Shown here one piece after another: positions 1 to 6,863 of a stretch of DNA of 39,875 bases (the first letter of the stretch is position 1; each line of letters opens with the position of its first letter). Under the pieces are notes generated by a model that saw nothing but the letters and a program-made list of their open reading frames with translations, did no database searches and was not told where the DNA came from. Origin of the DNA: JBFMFR01 sp040752025 (GTDB lineage: Bacteria; Chloroflexota; Anaerolineae; Anaerolineales; UBA4823); NCBI GenBank assembly GCA_040752025.1, contig JBFMFR010000063.1:1-39875 (forward strand), in the 5' to 3' direction. The position numbers and the translations under genes are program-made.

Positions 1-72
1 CAATGCGGCTTGCTTCAGGATGATTTGGATCAGTTCTTCTCGGCTGAGATCGTTCAAGTCTGGCTGTGTCAT
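1..72 (-). CDS. IS66-like transposase N-terminus (partial, runs off left edge)
   Basis: An ATG at 72 on the minus strand opens a frame that stays open for 24 codons to the window edge. It begins MTQPDLNDLSREELIQIILK. The pattern of a short acidic lead followed by LSREELIxxIL resembles the N-terminal coiled-coil start of IS66-family (TnpC) transposases. Only 24 residues are visible, so the family call is an inference. No terminal inverted repeat could be identified between this start and the next gene at 307. It could equally be another protein with a short N-terminal helix. Confidence 0.4.
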   Translation of the reverse strand, partial: MTQPDLNDLSREELIQIILKQAAL

Positions 73-306
73 TGTGTTACAATCTTATCAGATTTCCACA
101 CTTGTTAGCAACCCTGTGAGTAGATACGATTCGAAAGATATTCTCATCATTTTTGTTCATCCCTATTTTATTTTATCCCTGAATCGTAAATTTCTTTCTG
201 CAATTGCTGCACTCCAAGGCGGTAGATCTGGTATATCCTTGAAGTGGCCAAACTTCAAAAGTAGAACGCGGGAAGCAGAGAAAAAAGATCATATGAGCCC
301 AAAGAT
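73..306. other. AT-rich intergenic stretch
   Basis: This spacer separates the partial transposase-like gene from the lipoprotein gene. It is visibly richer in A and T than the core of the window. No convincing gene, hairpin terminator or repeat was recognised. The plus-strand frame across it has no ribosome binding site and no recognisable product. Confidence 0.5.
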
Positions 307-1458
307 TTATGGCTCCAACTGGAGCTTGTAAAGCTTGTTATAAGCTAATATCCACAAGTTATTTTCCTGATCCTCCACAACTCGACTTGGATAGGTGGTC
401 ACTCGACACCACTCGCCATCTTCAGGATTGAGCCAGGTTGTTCCCATGGACGATAAGAACCATAGCAAATCATTAGAGCTTTCGAAAACGATGTCTGGAT
501 TTTCCCATAAATATTGAAATCGATACTCTGTCCTATCGCTGATGAACAACGGAGAACGGATGATCCGATACCATTGGTGCTCCTGATTCATCCAGCCAAA
601 ATCATGAAACCACAAACGCCCGGAACGATCCATGAACAGTGAGTCAAACGCGCTCTCACCCGGACTTTCGAGCAGAATAGGTTCTTCCATAGCGGAATTT
701 GTACTCGGATCGTAGTGCAACAATCTAGAATCTCCCAGGCCCATCGATAGGATGTAGATCGTGCCATCTGGCGCTAAAGCCATTTTAGATGACAGCAAAG
801 GTGAAGTTGTATCCGTATATAGCTGCGCCTCCTTTGTGGTTGGATTGAAACCGTAAAGCTGGTTATAGTTGATGATCAACCAAAACATACCACGCTGGTC
901 GATGAGGGGGGTTCTCAAGATCCTCGTATTTTCGATCAGCCGGTTATCGCCATCCAGAACGAACTCGAATGTGCCCTCATCCTCTTGGAACCGGCTCAGG
1001 ATGGGGATTTGATCATAGCTCAGTCCCCTCATCCCCGCCCCCCAGATCGACCCATCCTTGGCTAGAAAGACGGTCATGGGGGTTTTCCCTGTGCCCTTTA
1101 TCTGGCCGTCAATAGGTTTCCAGGAATTATTCTCCGTGTTGAACACCAGAAGTTCACTTCCCCTGATAATCCAGATTTCATCATAACCTTGTTTTGATCG
1201 TGCAAACAGGATCGAGCCGAAGCCGCTGTTCTCCTGGGTGCTTTCTGGCATATTTGCCACGAAATCCCAAGGCGCTCCGGGTAGAATGTGCTTCTGGTCA
1301 GAGTAATCGCGCCTCTCTTTACTATAAAGCGGAAAAGCGAATGTCACGATTGGCGGAATGCAGTTATCACGAGCCGTCATCGGCGAAGACTTGGGCAGAT
1401 AAATACTGCAACCACTTAGACAAAGCATGGCAACAAGAATAATATCTCTGCTCCTCAT
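307..1458 (-). CDS. Lipoprotein with beta-propeller-like repeats
   Basis: This encodes 383 residues starting MRSRDIILVAMLCLSGCS, a short signal peptide with lipobox LSGC. Lipidation would be at Cys17, so the mature protein should be anchored outside the cytoplasmic membrane. The body contains recurrent blocks such as KDGSIWGAG, APDGTIYIL, DRSGRLWFH and DQENNLWIL. These are the D-x-x-G/N-x-(I/L)-W strands typical of two-component-regulator-type propeller repeats (Reg_prop) and similar blades. No catalytic domain follows, so it probably binds a ligand or partner. Base composition is more AT-rich than the metabolic genes further in, which fits an accessory region. It appears monocistronic. The precise function is unknown. 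Confidence 0.7.
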   Translation of the reverse strand: MRSRDIILVAMLCLSGCSIYLPKSSPMTARDNCIPPIVTFAFPLYSKERRDYSDQKHILPGAPWDFVANMPESTQENSGFGSILFARSKQGYDEIWIIRGSELLVFNTENNSWKPIDGQIKGTGKTPMTVFLAKDGSIWGAGMRGLSYDQIPILSRFQEDEGTFEFVLDGDNRLIENTRILRTPLIDQRGMFWLIINYNQLYGFNPTTKEAQLYTDTTSPLLSSKMALAPDGTIYILSMGLGDSRLLHYDPSTNSAMEEPILLESPGESAFDSLFMDRSGRLWFHDFGWMNQEHQWYRIIRSPLFISDRTEYRFQYLWENPDIVFESSNDLLWFLSSMGTTWLNPEDGEWCRVTTYPSRVVEDQENNLWILAYNKLYKLQLEP

Positions 1459-1474
1459 TCTTCATTACCCTGGT

Positions 1475-1748
1475 GTTTAATAAACCCAATTGTAGATTCT
1501 GCTCGTTCTCGCGTTCGCGTTGGAACGCAACTTGCCGCCCCGCGGCCATCCTTGCCCGGCAGCGCCTCCACGGATCCAGCGCGTCACGACGCAGAGCGTC
1601 GGGGCGCGCTTCCCACGTGGAACGTGGGAACCAGAGAATCACCGCGTTACCTGATCACCCCCAGCATCTTTTCGCCGCGAACTCCGTGGTTCTTCTCCGC
1701 GCTCTCCGTGGTGAAAATAAAATCCGCCAATCCACTCACCAGCATCCA
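1475..1748. repeat. Repeat-rich intergenic region with several palindromes
   Basis: This stretch holds short perfect hairpins one after another. They are GCGTT/AACGC (1517-1528), CGACGC-AGA-GCGTCG (1587-1601) and TTCCCACG-TGGAA-CGTGGGAA (1610-1630). They are followed by a CCGTGG-rich block at about 1675-1715, in which CTCCGTGGT and CTCCGTGGTG recur. These are the kinds of dispersed palindromic and 'CACGGAG' repeats common in large environmental genomes. The frames crossing it on both strands look like chance products of the repeats. Confidence 0.6.
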
Positions 1749-2414
1749 TCACACCCGCCGCGCTCCGTTTGCGCCTCCCACCACCCGCCGCCGGGCGTTC
1801 TCGATGTGCTCCAGCATCACCGCCTGGCTGGCCGCCGGGTCGCGGCTGCGCAGCGCCTCAACGATGCGGCGGTGCTCGTGCAGCGAAGCGTGGGCGCGGC
1901 CGTCGCGCCGCCAGGCGGCCAGGTTGAAGCGCGTGGCCACCTGGTGCAGGTGCACCAGGTAGCGGCCCAGGTAGCGGTTGCCGGTGGCCTGCGCCAGCAA
2001 GCGGTGGAACTCGTAGTCCAGGCGCGACACCGCCGGGTAATCCCCCTGCGCCTCGGCCGCCTCGGCCTGCGAGACGATCTCGTCCAGCTCGTCGAGCTGC
2101 GCGGCGCTCAGGCGCTGGCAGGCCAGGGAAGCCGCCGCGCCGATGACGATCGACATGGCGTCCATGACTTCGACGAAATCGAAGACACTCAAAGGCGTGA
2201 CCACCACGCCCTGGCGCGGCGCCGCTTGCAGCAGAGACTGCTCGACCAGGCGCTGGCAGGCCTCGCGCAGCGGCGTGCGCCCCCAGCCGTAGCGCTTCAT
2301 CAGGGCCGCTTCGCTCAACGCCAGGCCCGGCTCCAGCTCCAGAGTCAGGATCAGGCGGCGCAGCTCGTCTTCGATCCGGTCGCTTTCACGCAGGGTTGTA
2401 GGTAGATCGCTCAT
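1749..2414 (-). CDS. GntR-family transcriptional regulator, FCD (FadR-type) subfamily
   Basis: The 221-residue product has an N-terminal winged helix at roughly 10-75 (ELRRLILTLELEPGLALSE, then WGRTPLREACQRLVEQ). An all-helical FCD effector domain follows at about 80-205. The FCD pattern is visible as DYEFHRLLAQATGN, then HEHRRIVEALRSRD, then a final EHIENARRR. The Asp/His residues in these blocks normally hold a metal that helps bind a carboxylate-type ligand. The gene is divergent from the glycyl-radical enzyme pair, and an inverted repeat lies between the two promoters. It is therefore most likely a local repressor responding to the substrate or product of that enzyme. The start at 2414 is 23 bases downstream of a predicted transcription start. 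Confidence 0.9.
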   Translation of the reverse strand: MSDLPTTLRESDRIEDELRRLILTLELEPGLALSEAALMKRYGWGRTPLREACQRLVEQSLLQAAPRQGVVVTPLSVFDFVEVMDAMSIVIGAAASLACQRLSAAQLDELDEIVSQAEAAEAQGDYPAVSRLDYEFHRLLAQATGNRYLGRYLVHLHQVATRFNLAAWRRDGRAHASLHEHRRIVEALRSRDPAASQAVMLEHIENARRRVVGGANGARRV

Positions 2415-2443
2415 CGATGAAATCGCCCATCGCCTCCACTCGA

Positions 2444-2472
2444 ATTAAACCACACATCGGCGGGAAAGGCAA
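2444..2472 (-). promoter_or_regulatory. Predicted promoter of the GntR regulator gene
   Basis: On the minus strand a -35-like TTGCCT (2472-2467) and a -10-like TTTAAT (2449-2444) are separated by exactly 17 bases. Transcription would start near 2437, about 23 bases before the regulator ATG. Confidence 0.5.
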
Positions 2473-2480
2473 TCCGATCC

Positions 2481-2501
2481 GTATACGATCGATATACAAT
2501 T
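2481..2501. promoter_or_regulatory. Operator-like inverted repeat in the divergent promoter region
   Basis: GTATA and TATAC arms separated by seven bases (GTATACGATCGATATAC, 2481-2497) are followed by AATT. FCD-type GntR repressors often bind short GTnnAC-type palindromes, and this one lies between the two divergent promoters. Binding by the neighbouring regulator is inferred from position and pattern only. Confidence 0.45.
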
Positions 2502-2513
2502 TGGATATTTTTC

Positions 2514-2542
2514 TTGACAGGCCGGCCAGCGGGCAGTATACT
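2514..2542 (+). promoter_or_regulatory. Consensus sigma-70-like promoter giving a leaderless activase mRNA
   Basis: A perfect TTGACA (2514-2519) and TATACT (2537-2542) are separated by 17 bases. The expected start of transcription, about seven bases after the -10 element, coincides with the A of the activase ATG at 2550. No Shine-Dalgarno sequence precedes that ATG. The message is therefore expected to be leaderless or nearly so. Confidence 0.75.
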
Positions 2543-2549
2543 GGCCTGG

Positions 2550-3464
2550 ATGTCCACCTCGCCCACCGGAATCCTGTTCGACCTGCGGCGCTTCTCGATC
2601 CACGACGGCCCCGGCATCCGCACGGCGGTGTTCTTCAAAGGCTGCCCGCTGCGCTGCACGTGGTGTCACAACCCCGAGAGCCAGTCGCCCCGCCCGGAGC
2701 TGATCCTGCGCCCGCGGCGCTGCATCGCCTGCCTGGCCTGCATCGAGGCCTGCCCCATTGGGGCCGTCACTTTGCAAGACGGCGCGCCAGTCACCGATCT
2801 CAGCCTGTGCCAGGCCTGCGGCGAATGCGCCCAGGTGTGCTACGCCGAGAGCCGCCAGGTGGTGGGGCAGCGCTACACGGTCCAACAGGTGATGGACGAG
2901 ATGCAGCGCGACGGCGACTTCTACGCCCAATCCGGGGGCGGCGTAACCTTCAGCGGCGGCGAGCCGCTGCAGCAGTGGCGCTTCCTGCTGGCCCTGCTGC
3001 AAGCCGCCAAAGCCGGCGGCCTGCACACCTGCCTGGACACCTGCGGCTACGCCCCCTGGGAGCGCCTGGAGCGCGTCCTGCCTTACGTTGACCTGTTCCT
3101 CTACGACCTGAAGCTGATCGACAGCGCCCGCCACCGCCAGTACACCGGCGTCCCCAACCGGCGCATCCTGTCCAACCTGCGCCAGCTTGCCGCCTCGGGC
3201 GCATCCATCCGCCTGCGCCTGCCCGTCATCCCGGGCGTCAACGACGACGAAGGCAACCTGCACGCCACGGCGCGCTTTGCCGCCGGGCTACCCAACTTGC
3301 AAGGCCTGGATTTGCTGGCTTACCACAACAGCGCCGAGGCCAAGTACCGCGGCCTGGGCCGCCCCTACCCGCCGGGAGAGCTGGCCTCCCCCGGCGAAGA
3401 ACGCATGCAGGCCATCGCCGCGCTTTTCGAGGCGTACGGCCTGCCAGTCCGCACCGGAGGATAA
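2550..3464 (+). CDS. Glycyl-radical enzyme activating protein (radical SAM)
   Basis: This 304-residue protein would install the glycyl radical on the enzyme encoded immediately downstream, using S-adenosylmethionine and a 4Fe-4S cluster. The radical SAM motif CPLRCTWC supplies Cys32, Cys36 and Cys39. A two-cluster ferredoxin insert follows, with Cys58/61/64/68 and Cys87/90/93/97. This insert is typical of activases for the dehydratase and decarboxylase type of glycyl-radical enzyme. The GGGVTFSGGEP block, the usual SAM-binding segment, is at about 130-141. A longer frame could start at the TTG at 2514, but that codon lies in the -35 box, so the ATG at 2550 is preferred. The stop is seven bases before the enzyme gene. 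Confidence 0.93.
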   Translation: MSTSPTGILFDLRRFSIHDGPGIRTAVFFKGCPLRCTWCHNPESQSPRPELILRPRRCIACLACIEACPIGAVTLQDGAPVTDLSLCQACGECAQVCYAESRQVVGQRYTVQQVMDEMQRDGDFYAQSGGGVTFSGGEPLQQWRFLLALLQAAKAGGLHTCLDTCGYAPWERLERVLPYVDLFLYDLKLIDSARHRQYTGVPNRRILSNLRQLAASGASIRLRLPVIPGVNDDEGNLHATARFAAGLPNLQGLDLLAYHNSAEAKYRGLGRPYPPGELASPGEERMQAIAALFEAYGLPVRTGG

Positions 3465-3471
3465 ACCCAAG

Positions 3472-5859
3472 ATGAAATCGTCCACGATGAAATCGTCCAG
3501 CCTGACCCCCCGCGTGGCCCGCCTGCGCCAGCAAAGCCTGGAGGCGCAGCCCCACCTGTCGACCGAACGCGCCGAGCTGATCACCGCTTTCTACCAGCAG
3601 GACCTGGGCCTGCTCTCCGCCCCCATGCAGCGCGCCCTGGCCTTCCAATACCTGATGGAGCACAAGACGATCTACATCGGTGAAGGCGAACTGATCGTCG
3701 GCGAGAAGGGCCCGGCCCCCAAGGCCACGCCCACCTACCCCGAGCTGTGCTGCCATTCCCTGCAAGACCTGGACATCCTAAACTCGCGCCCCAAGATCCC
3801 CTTCGCCGTCAGCGCGCCGGCCCGCCAGGTCTACGCCGAGGTGATCATCCCCTTCTGGCGCGGGCGCTCGCTGCGCGAGCTGCTCTTCAGCCAGATGACC
3901 GCCGAATGGAAAGCGGCCTACCAGGCGGGCGTGTTCACCGAGTTCATGGAGCAGCGCGCCCCAGGGCACACCGTGCTGGACGGCAAGATCTACACGCGCG
4001 GCTTCCTGGACTTCCAGGCCGAGATCGAAGCCAGCCTGGCGCGCCTGGACTACTTAAACGATCCGCAGGCCTACGCCCGCCAGGAGCAGCTCAAGGCCAT
4101 GCACCTGGCCGCCGGGGCGTTGATGCGCTTCGCTGAGCGCCACGCACAAGCGGCGCGCCAACTGGCGGAACAGGAGCCCGACGCCCAGCGCCGCGCCGAG
4201 CTGGCGCGCATCGCCAGCGTCTGCGAGCACGTCCCCGCCCACGCCCCGCGCGACTTCTGGGAGGCGCTGCAATATTACTGGTTCGTGCACCTGGGCGTGA
4301 CCAGCGAGCTGAACACCTGGGACGCCTTCTGCCCCGGTCACCTCGACCAGCACCTGTCCCCCTTCTACCAGCGCGGCCTGGCGGAGGGCAGCCTCACCCG
4401 CCAGCAGGCCGGAGAGCTGCTGGGCTGCTTCTGGATCAAGTTCAACAACCAGCCCGCCCCGCCCAAGGTGGGCGTGACCGCCGCCGAGAGCGGCACCTAC
4501 ACCGACTTCGCCCAGATCAACCTGGGCGGCATCCTGCCGGACGGCTCGCAGGCGGTCAACCAGGTCACCTTCCTGCTGCTGGACGTGGTCGAAGAGCTGC
4601 GCCTCTTGCAGCCCAGCGCCTCGATCCAGGTCAGCCAGCACAACCCGGACGCTTTCATCGAATGCGCCGGGCGCATCATCCGCACCGGCTTCGGCCAGCC
4701 CTCCATCTTCAACGCCGACCTGATCGTGCAGGAGCTGCTGCGCCAGGGCAAGACGCTGGAAGACGCCCGCTGCGGCGGCTCGAGCGGCTGCGTGGAGGTG
4801 GGCGTCTTCGGGCGCGAGAACTATAATCTCACCGGCTACTTCAACCTGCCCAAGGTTTTCGAGATCACCCTGCACAACGGCCTCGACCCGCGCAGCGGGC
4901 AGCGCCTGGGCCTGCAGACGGGCGATCCCAGCCAGTTCGCCAGCTTCGACGAGCTGTTCAGCGCCTTCGAAAAGCAGCTCCTGCACTTCATCGACATCAA
5001 GGTGCGCGGCAACAACGTCATCGAGCGCCTGTACGCCGCCTACATGCCCGCCCCTTATCTCTCCCTGCTGATCGACGACTGCATCGCCGCCGGCAAAGAT
5101 TACCACGACGGCGGGGCGCGCTACAACACCAGCTACATCCAGGGCGTGGGCCTGGGCAGTCTCACCGACGCCCTGTCGGCGGTCAAATACCACGTCTACG
5201 ACCAGGCCGACCTCAGCCTGGCAGAGCTGCTGGCAGCCCTGGCGGGCGACTTCCCCGACGAGCGCCTGCGCCAGAAGCTGCTCAACCGCACGCCGCGCTA
5301 CGGCAACGACGACGACTACGCCGACGCCCTGATGCAGCGCATCTTCGAAGCCTATTTCAACGCCGTCGACGGGCGGCCCAACACCAAGGGCGGCGAGTAC
5401 CACATCAACCTGCTGCCCACCACCGTGCACGTCTACTTCGGCTCGGTCATCGGGGCCACGCCCGACGGGCGCCGCGCCGGACAGCCGCTCTCCGAAGGCG
5501 TTTCGCCCGTGCAGGGCGCCGACCGGCGCGGCCCGACCGCCGTGCTGCACTCGGTGGCCAAGATGGACCACCGGCGCACCGGCGGCACGCTGCTCAACCA
5601 GAAGTTCACCCCGCAGGTGCTGGCTGACCAGGCCGGTCTCGACAGCCTGGTGCAGCTCGTGCGCACCTACTTCAAGCTCGGCGGGCACCACATCCAGTTC
5701 AACGTGGTCGACGCCGCCACGCTGCGCGCCGCCCAGCAGCATCCCGAGCAGTACCGCGACCTGATCGTGCGCGTCGCCGGCTACAGCGACTACTTCTGCG
5801 ACCTGAGCGAGACCCTGCAAGACGAGATCATCGCCCGCACCGAGCATCAGGGATTCTAA
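3472..5859 (+). CDS. Glycyl-radical enzyme, dehydratase/decarboxylase-type (pyruvate formate-lyase-like family)
   Basis: The 795-residue protein has the active-site loop SSGCVEVGVFG with the thiyl Cys440 and a nearby Glu442. The C-terminal glycyl-radical loop VRVAGYSDYF carries Gly770, followed by LQDEIIARTEH. A single Cys with GCVE, in place of the Cys-Cys pair of pyruvate formate-lyase, places it among the eliminating or decarboxylating members. The wording around both loops (SGCVExGxFGxE and GYSDxF) reminds me most of hydroxyproline dehydratase and arylacetate decarboxylase relatives. The substrate cannot be fixed from sequence. The start at 3472 has GGAGG 11 bases upstream; a second in-frame ATG lies at 3487. 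It is cotranscribed with its activase and presumably controlled by the divergent GntR protein. No transporter or microcompartment gene is adjacent. Confidence 0.92.
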   Translation: MKSSTMKSSSLTPRVARLRQQSLEAQPHLSTERAELITAFYQQDLGLLSAPMQRALAFQYLMEHKTIYIGEGELIVGEKGPAPKATPTYPELCCHSLQDLDILNSRPKIPFAVSAPARQVYAEVIIPFWRGRSLRELLFSQMTAEWKAAYQAGVFTEFMEQRAPGHTVLDGKIYTRGFLDFQAEIEASLARLDYLNDPQAYARQEQLKAMHLAAGALMRFAERHAQAARQLAEQEPDAQRRAELARIASVCEHVPAHAPRDFWEALQYYWFVHLGVTSELNTWDAFCPGHLDQHLSPFYQRGLAEGSLTRQQAGELLGCFWIKFNNQPAPPKVGVTAAESGTYTDFAQINLGGILPDGSQAVNQVTFLLLDVVEELRLLQPSASIQVSQHNPDAFIECAGRIIRTGFGQPSIFNADLIVQELLRQGKTLEDARCGGSSGCVEVGVFGRENYNLTGYFNLPKVFEITLHNGLDPRSGQRLGLQTGDPSQFASFDELFSAFEKQLLHFIDIKVRGNNVIERLYAAYMPAPYLSLLIDDCIAAGKDYHDGGARYNTSYIQGVGLGSLTDALSAVKYHVYDQADLSLAELLAALAGDFPDERLRQKLLNRTPRYGNDDDYADALMQRIFEAYFNAVDGRPNTKGGEYHINLLPTTVHVYFGSVIGATPDGRRAGQPLSEGVSPVQGADRRGPTAVLHSVAKMDHRRTGGTLLNQKFTPQVLADQAGLDSLVQLVRTYFKLGGHHIQFNVVDAATLRAAQQHPEQYRDLIVRVAGYSDYFCDLSETLQDEIIARTEHQGF

Positions 5860-5928
5860 TGGGCTCTTCTGGCGCAAAACCGCCTTGGGATGGCGTACAT
5901 TCGAACCGCACAACCGGGCGCAGTCCGT

Positions 5929-5934
5929 TATAAT
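5929..5934 (+). promoter_or_regulatory. TATAAT -10 element before the small Cys/Trp-rich protein gene
   Basis: A perfect TATAAT lies 27 bases before the ATG at 5962. No clear -35 element was found at the proper distance, so this is a partial promoter call. Confidence 0.4.
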
Positions 5935-5961
5935 AAGCAAAATTACCCAAAGGAGTAAATA

Positions 5962-6126
5962 ATGGCTGCGAACGAAAAAACCTTCCCCTGTGAAACCTGC
6001 CCCATGCGCAAAAAAGCTGAGGCCAATCCGAAATCTTTCATGGCGCGGCTGTGGCGCTGGCACACCGGCTGGTGCCCCGGGTGGAAGGCTTACCAGGCGC
6101 ACCTGGCAGAACAAGGCCAGGCCTGA
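5962..6126 (+). CDS. Small Cys/Trp-rich protein of 54 residues
   Basis: The ATG at 5962 has a good AGGAG (5951-5955) six bases upstream. The product starts MAANEKTFPCETCPMRKKAE and continues NPKSFMARLWRWHTGWCPGW before a short helical tail. It has a CxxC pair (Cys10, Cys13), a third Cys at 38 and four Trp residues, so a zinc- or iron-binding mini-domain is plausible. I recall similar short proteins with CPMR, NPKS, WRWH and WCPGW in other phyla, always of unknown function. That similarity is from memory. It sits between the glycyl-radical enzyme and rplS with its own -10 element. Confidence 0.8.
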   Translation: MAANEKTFPCETCPMRKKAEANPKSFMARLWRWHTGWCPGWKAYQAHLAEQGQA

Positions 6127-6133
6127 AAGCCCA

Positions 6134-6157
6134 CTCAACGCTTGAAAGCCTGTTGAG
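6134..6157 (+). other. Short hairpin after the small protein gene
   Basis: CTCAAC (6134-6139) pairs with GTTGAG (6152-6157), and inside it GCTT pairs with AAGC. The element lies eight bases after the stop of the 54-residue protein. There is no T-run, so it is at best a weak or factor-dependent transcript end. Confidence 0.3.
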
Positions 6158-6213
6158 CGAACGGCGCAAACGGTCGAGGGCGGCTTAGATCTGTTTGTGA
6201 AGCTCTCAATTGC

Positions 6214-6243
6214 TTTACAAATTTTCTGGCAGCGTGGTATAAT
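6214..6243 (+). promoter_or_regulatory. Predicted rplS promoter
   Basis: TTTACA (6214-6219) and a perfect TATAAT (6238-6243) are separated by 18 bases. Transcription would start near 6250, giving a 5' leader of about 98 bases before rplS. Confidence 0.7.
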
Positions 6244-6246
6244 GCG

Positions 6247-6270
6247 AAGCCGCGCCGCCAGAGGCGGCTT
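6247..6270 (+). promoter_or_regulatory. rplS leader hairpin
   Basis: At the very 5' end of the predicted transcript, GCCGCC-AGA-GGCGGC (6254-6268) forms a six-pair stem followed by TTTGTCTTGT. An alternative stem, AAGCCGC (6247-6253) with GCGGCTT (6264-6270), would exclude the first. It resembles ribosomal-protein leader structures or an attenuator. Function is inferred from position. Confidence 0.4.
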
Positions 6271-6347
6271 TGTCTTGTATATACACCAAGCTTTTGCATT
6301 TGCAACACAGGCTTGCAATCTTTTGAGGATGAATAAGGATCAGAGAG

Positions 6348-6695
6348 ATGAACGAGTTGTTACAATCTGTCGAAGCCCAGGATAACCCCAATATCCCAGA
6401 ACTACGCCCGGGCGACACGGTGAAAGTTTATTTACGGATTAAAGAAGGCGCCAACGAGCGCACCCAGGAATTCCGCGGCACGGTCATCCGCATGCGCAAC
6501 AGCGGCAACAACGGCAACTTCACGGTGCGCCGCGTGGCCAGCAATGGCGTCGGCGTGGAACGTACCTTCCTGATGCGTTCGCCGCGCCTCGAGAAGGTGC
6601 TCGTAGAGCGGCACGCCAAGACCCGCCGCGCCCAGCTTTACTTCCTGCGCGAGCGCACCGGCAAGCGCGCCCGCCTCAAACAAAAGTTTTCCTAA
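6348..6695 (+). CDS. rplS: 50S ribosomal protein L19
   Basis: The 115-residue product is a standard-length bacterial L19, a component of the large ribosomal subunit near the interface with the small subunit. Diagnostic blocks are RPGDTVKVYLRIKEG, the EFRGTVIRMRNSG strand pair, FTVRRVASNGVGVERTF and the basic C-terminus AQLYFLRERTGKRARLK. The ATG at 6348 follows AAGGAT and AGAGAG. In many bacteria rplS follows rpsP, rimM and trmD. Here it stands alone behind its own promoter and leader and is followed by terminator hairpins. Confidence 0.97.
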   Translation: MNELLQSVEAQDNPNIPELRPGDTVKVYLRIKEGANERTQEFRGTVIRMRNSGNNGNFTVRRVASNGVGVERTFLMRSPRLEKVLVERHAKTRRAQLYFLRERTGKRARLKQKFS

Positions 6696-6704
6696 GCTGG
6701 TTCT

Positions 6705-6720
6705 GCTGCCGCGCGGCAGC
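6705..6720. other. Perfect GC palindrome after rplS
   Basis: GCTGCCGCGCGGCAGC is a perfect 16-base palindrome nine bases after the rplS stop. It has no T-run, so it may protect the 3' end or assist termination. Confidence 0.4.
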
Positions 6721-6813
6721 CATCAGGCTGTAAGCGCCCGCGCCATCCAGCCGAAAAGGATGTCGATGATCGTGTCGAACGTTATCAGGCATCTGGAAAA
6801 TACCGTCCGTACG

Positions 6814-6846
6814 GGGCGCAACACGCCAGGTGTTGCGCCCTTTTCT
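6814..6846 (+). terminator. Rho-independent terminator downstream of rplS
   Basis: GGGCGCAACAC (6814-6824) pairs perfectly with GTGTTGCGCCC (6830-6840) around a GCCAG loop, and TTTTCTCGTT follows. This is the strongest intrinsic terminator in the window. It lies 18 bases before the next start codon. Confidence 0.85.
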
Positions 6847-6863
6847 CGTTGTGGAGACCTGCC

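Noticed and set aside
20..331. Plus-strand frame of 103 codons at the left edge
   Set aside because: It overlaps the transposase-like start and the lipoprotein end, has no ribosome binding site and no recognisable feature.
1473..2405. Plus-strand frame of 310 codons
   Set aside because: It runs through the repeat region and antisense to the GntR gene; its His/Arg/Gln-rich product is a frame artefact.
2514..2549. TTG start 12 codons upstream of the activase ATG
   Set aside because: The TTG lies in the -35 box of the predicted promoter, so it would not be in the transcript.
2445..3263. A 272-codon frame antisense to the activase
   Set aside because: The opposite strand encodes a clear radical SAM protein with all its cysteines; this frame shows no recognisable motif.
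5897..5915. tRNA T-arm-like GGTTCGAAT on the minus strand
   Set aside because: The flanking bases do not pair as a T-stem and no acceptor or anticodon arm is present.
4054..6318. A 754-codon open frame antisense to the glycyl-radical enzyme
   Set aside because: It mirrors the high-GC third-position pattern of the real gene, is rich in Val/Gly/Ala/Glu without any domain, and has no ribosome binding site.
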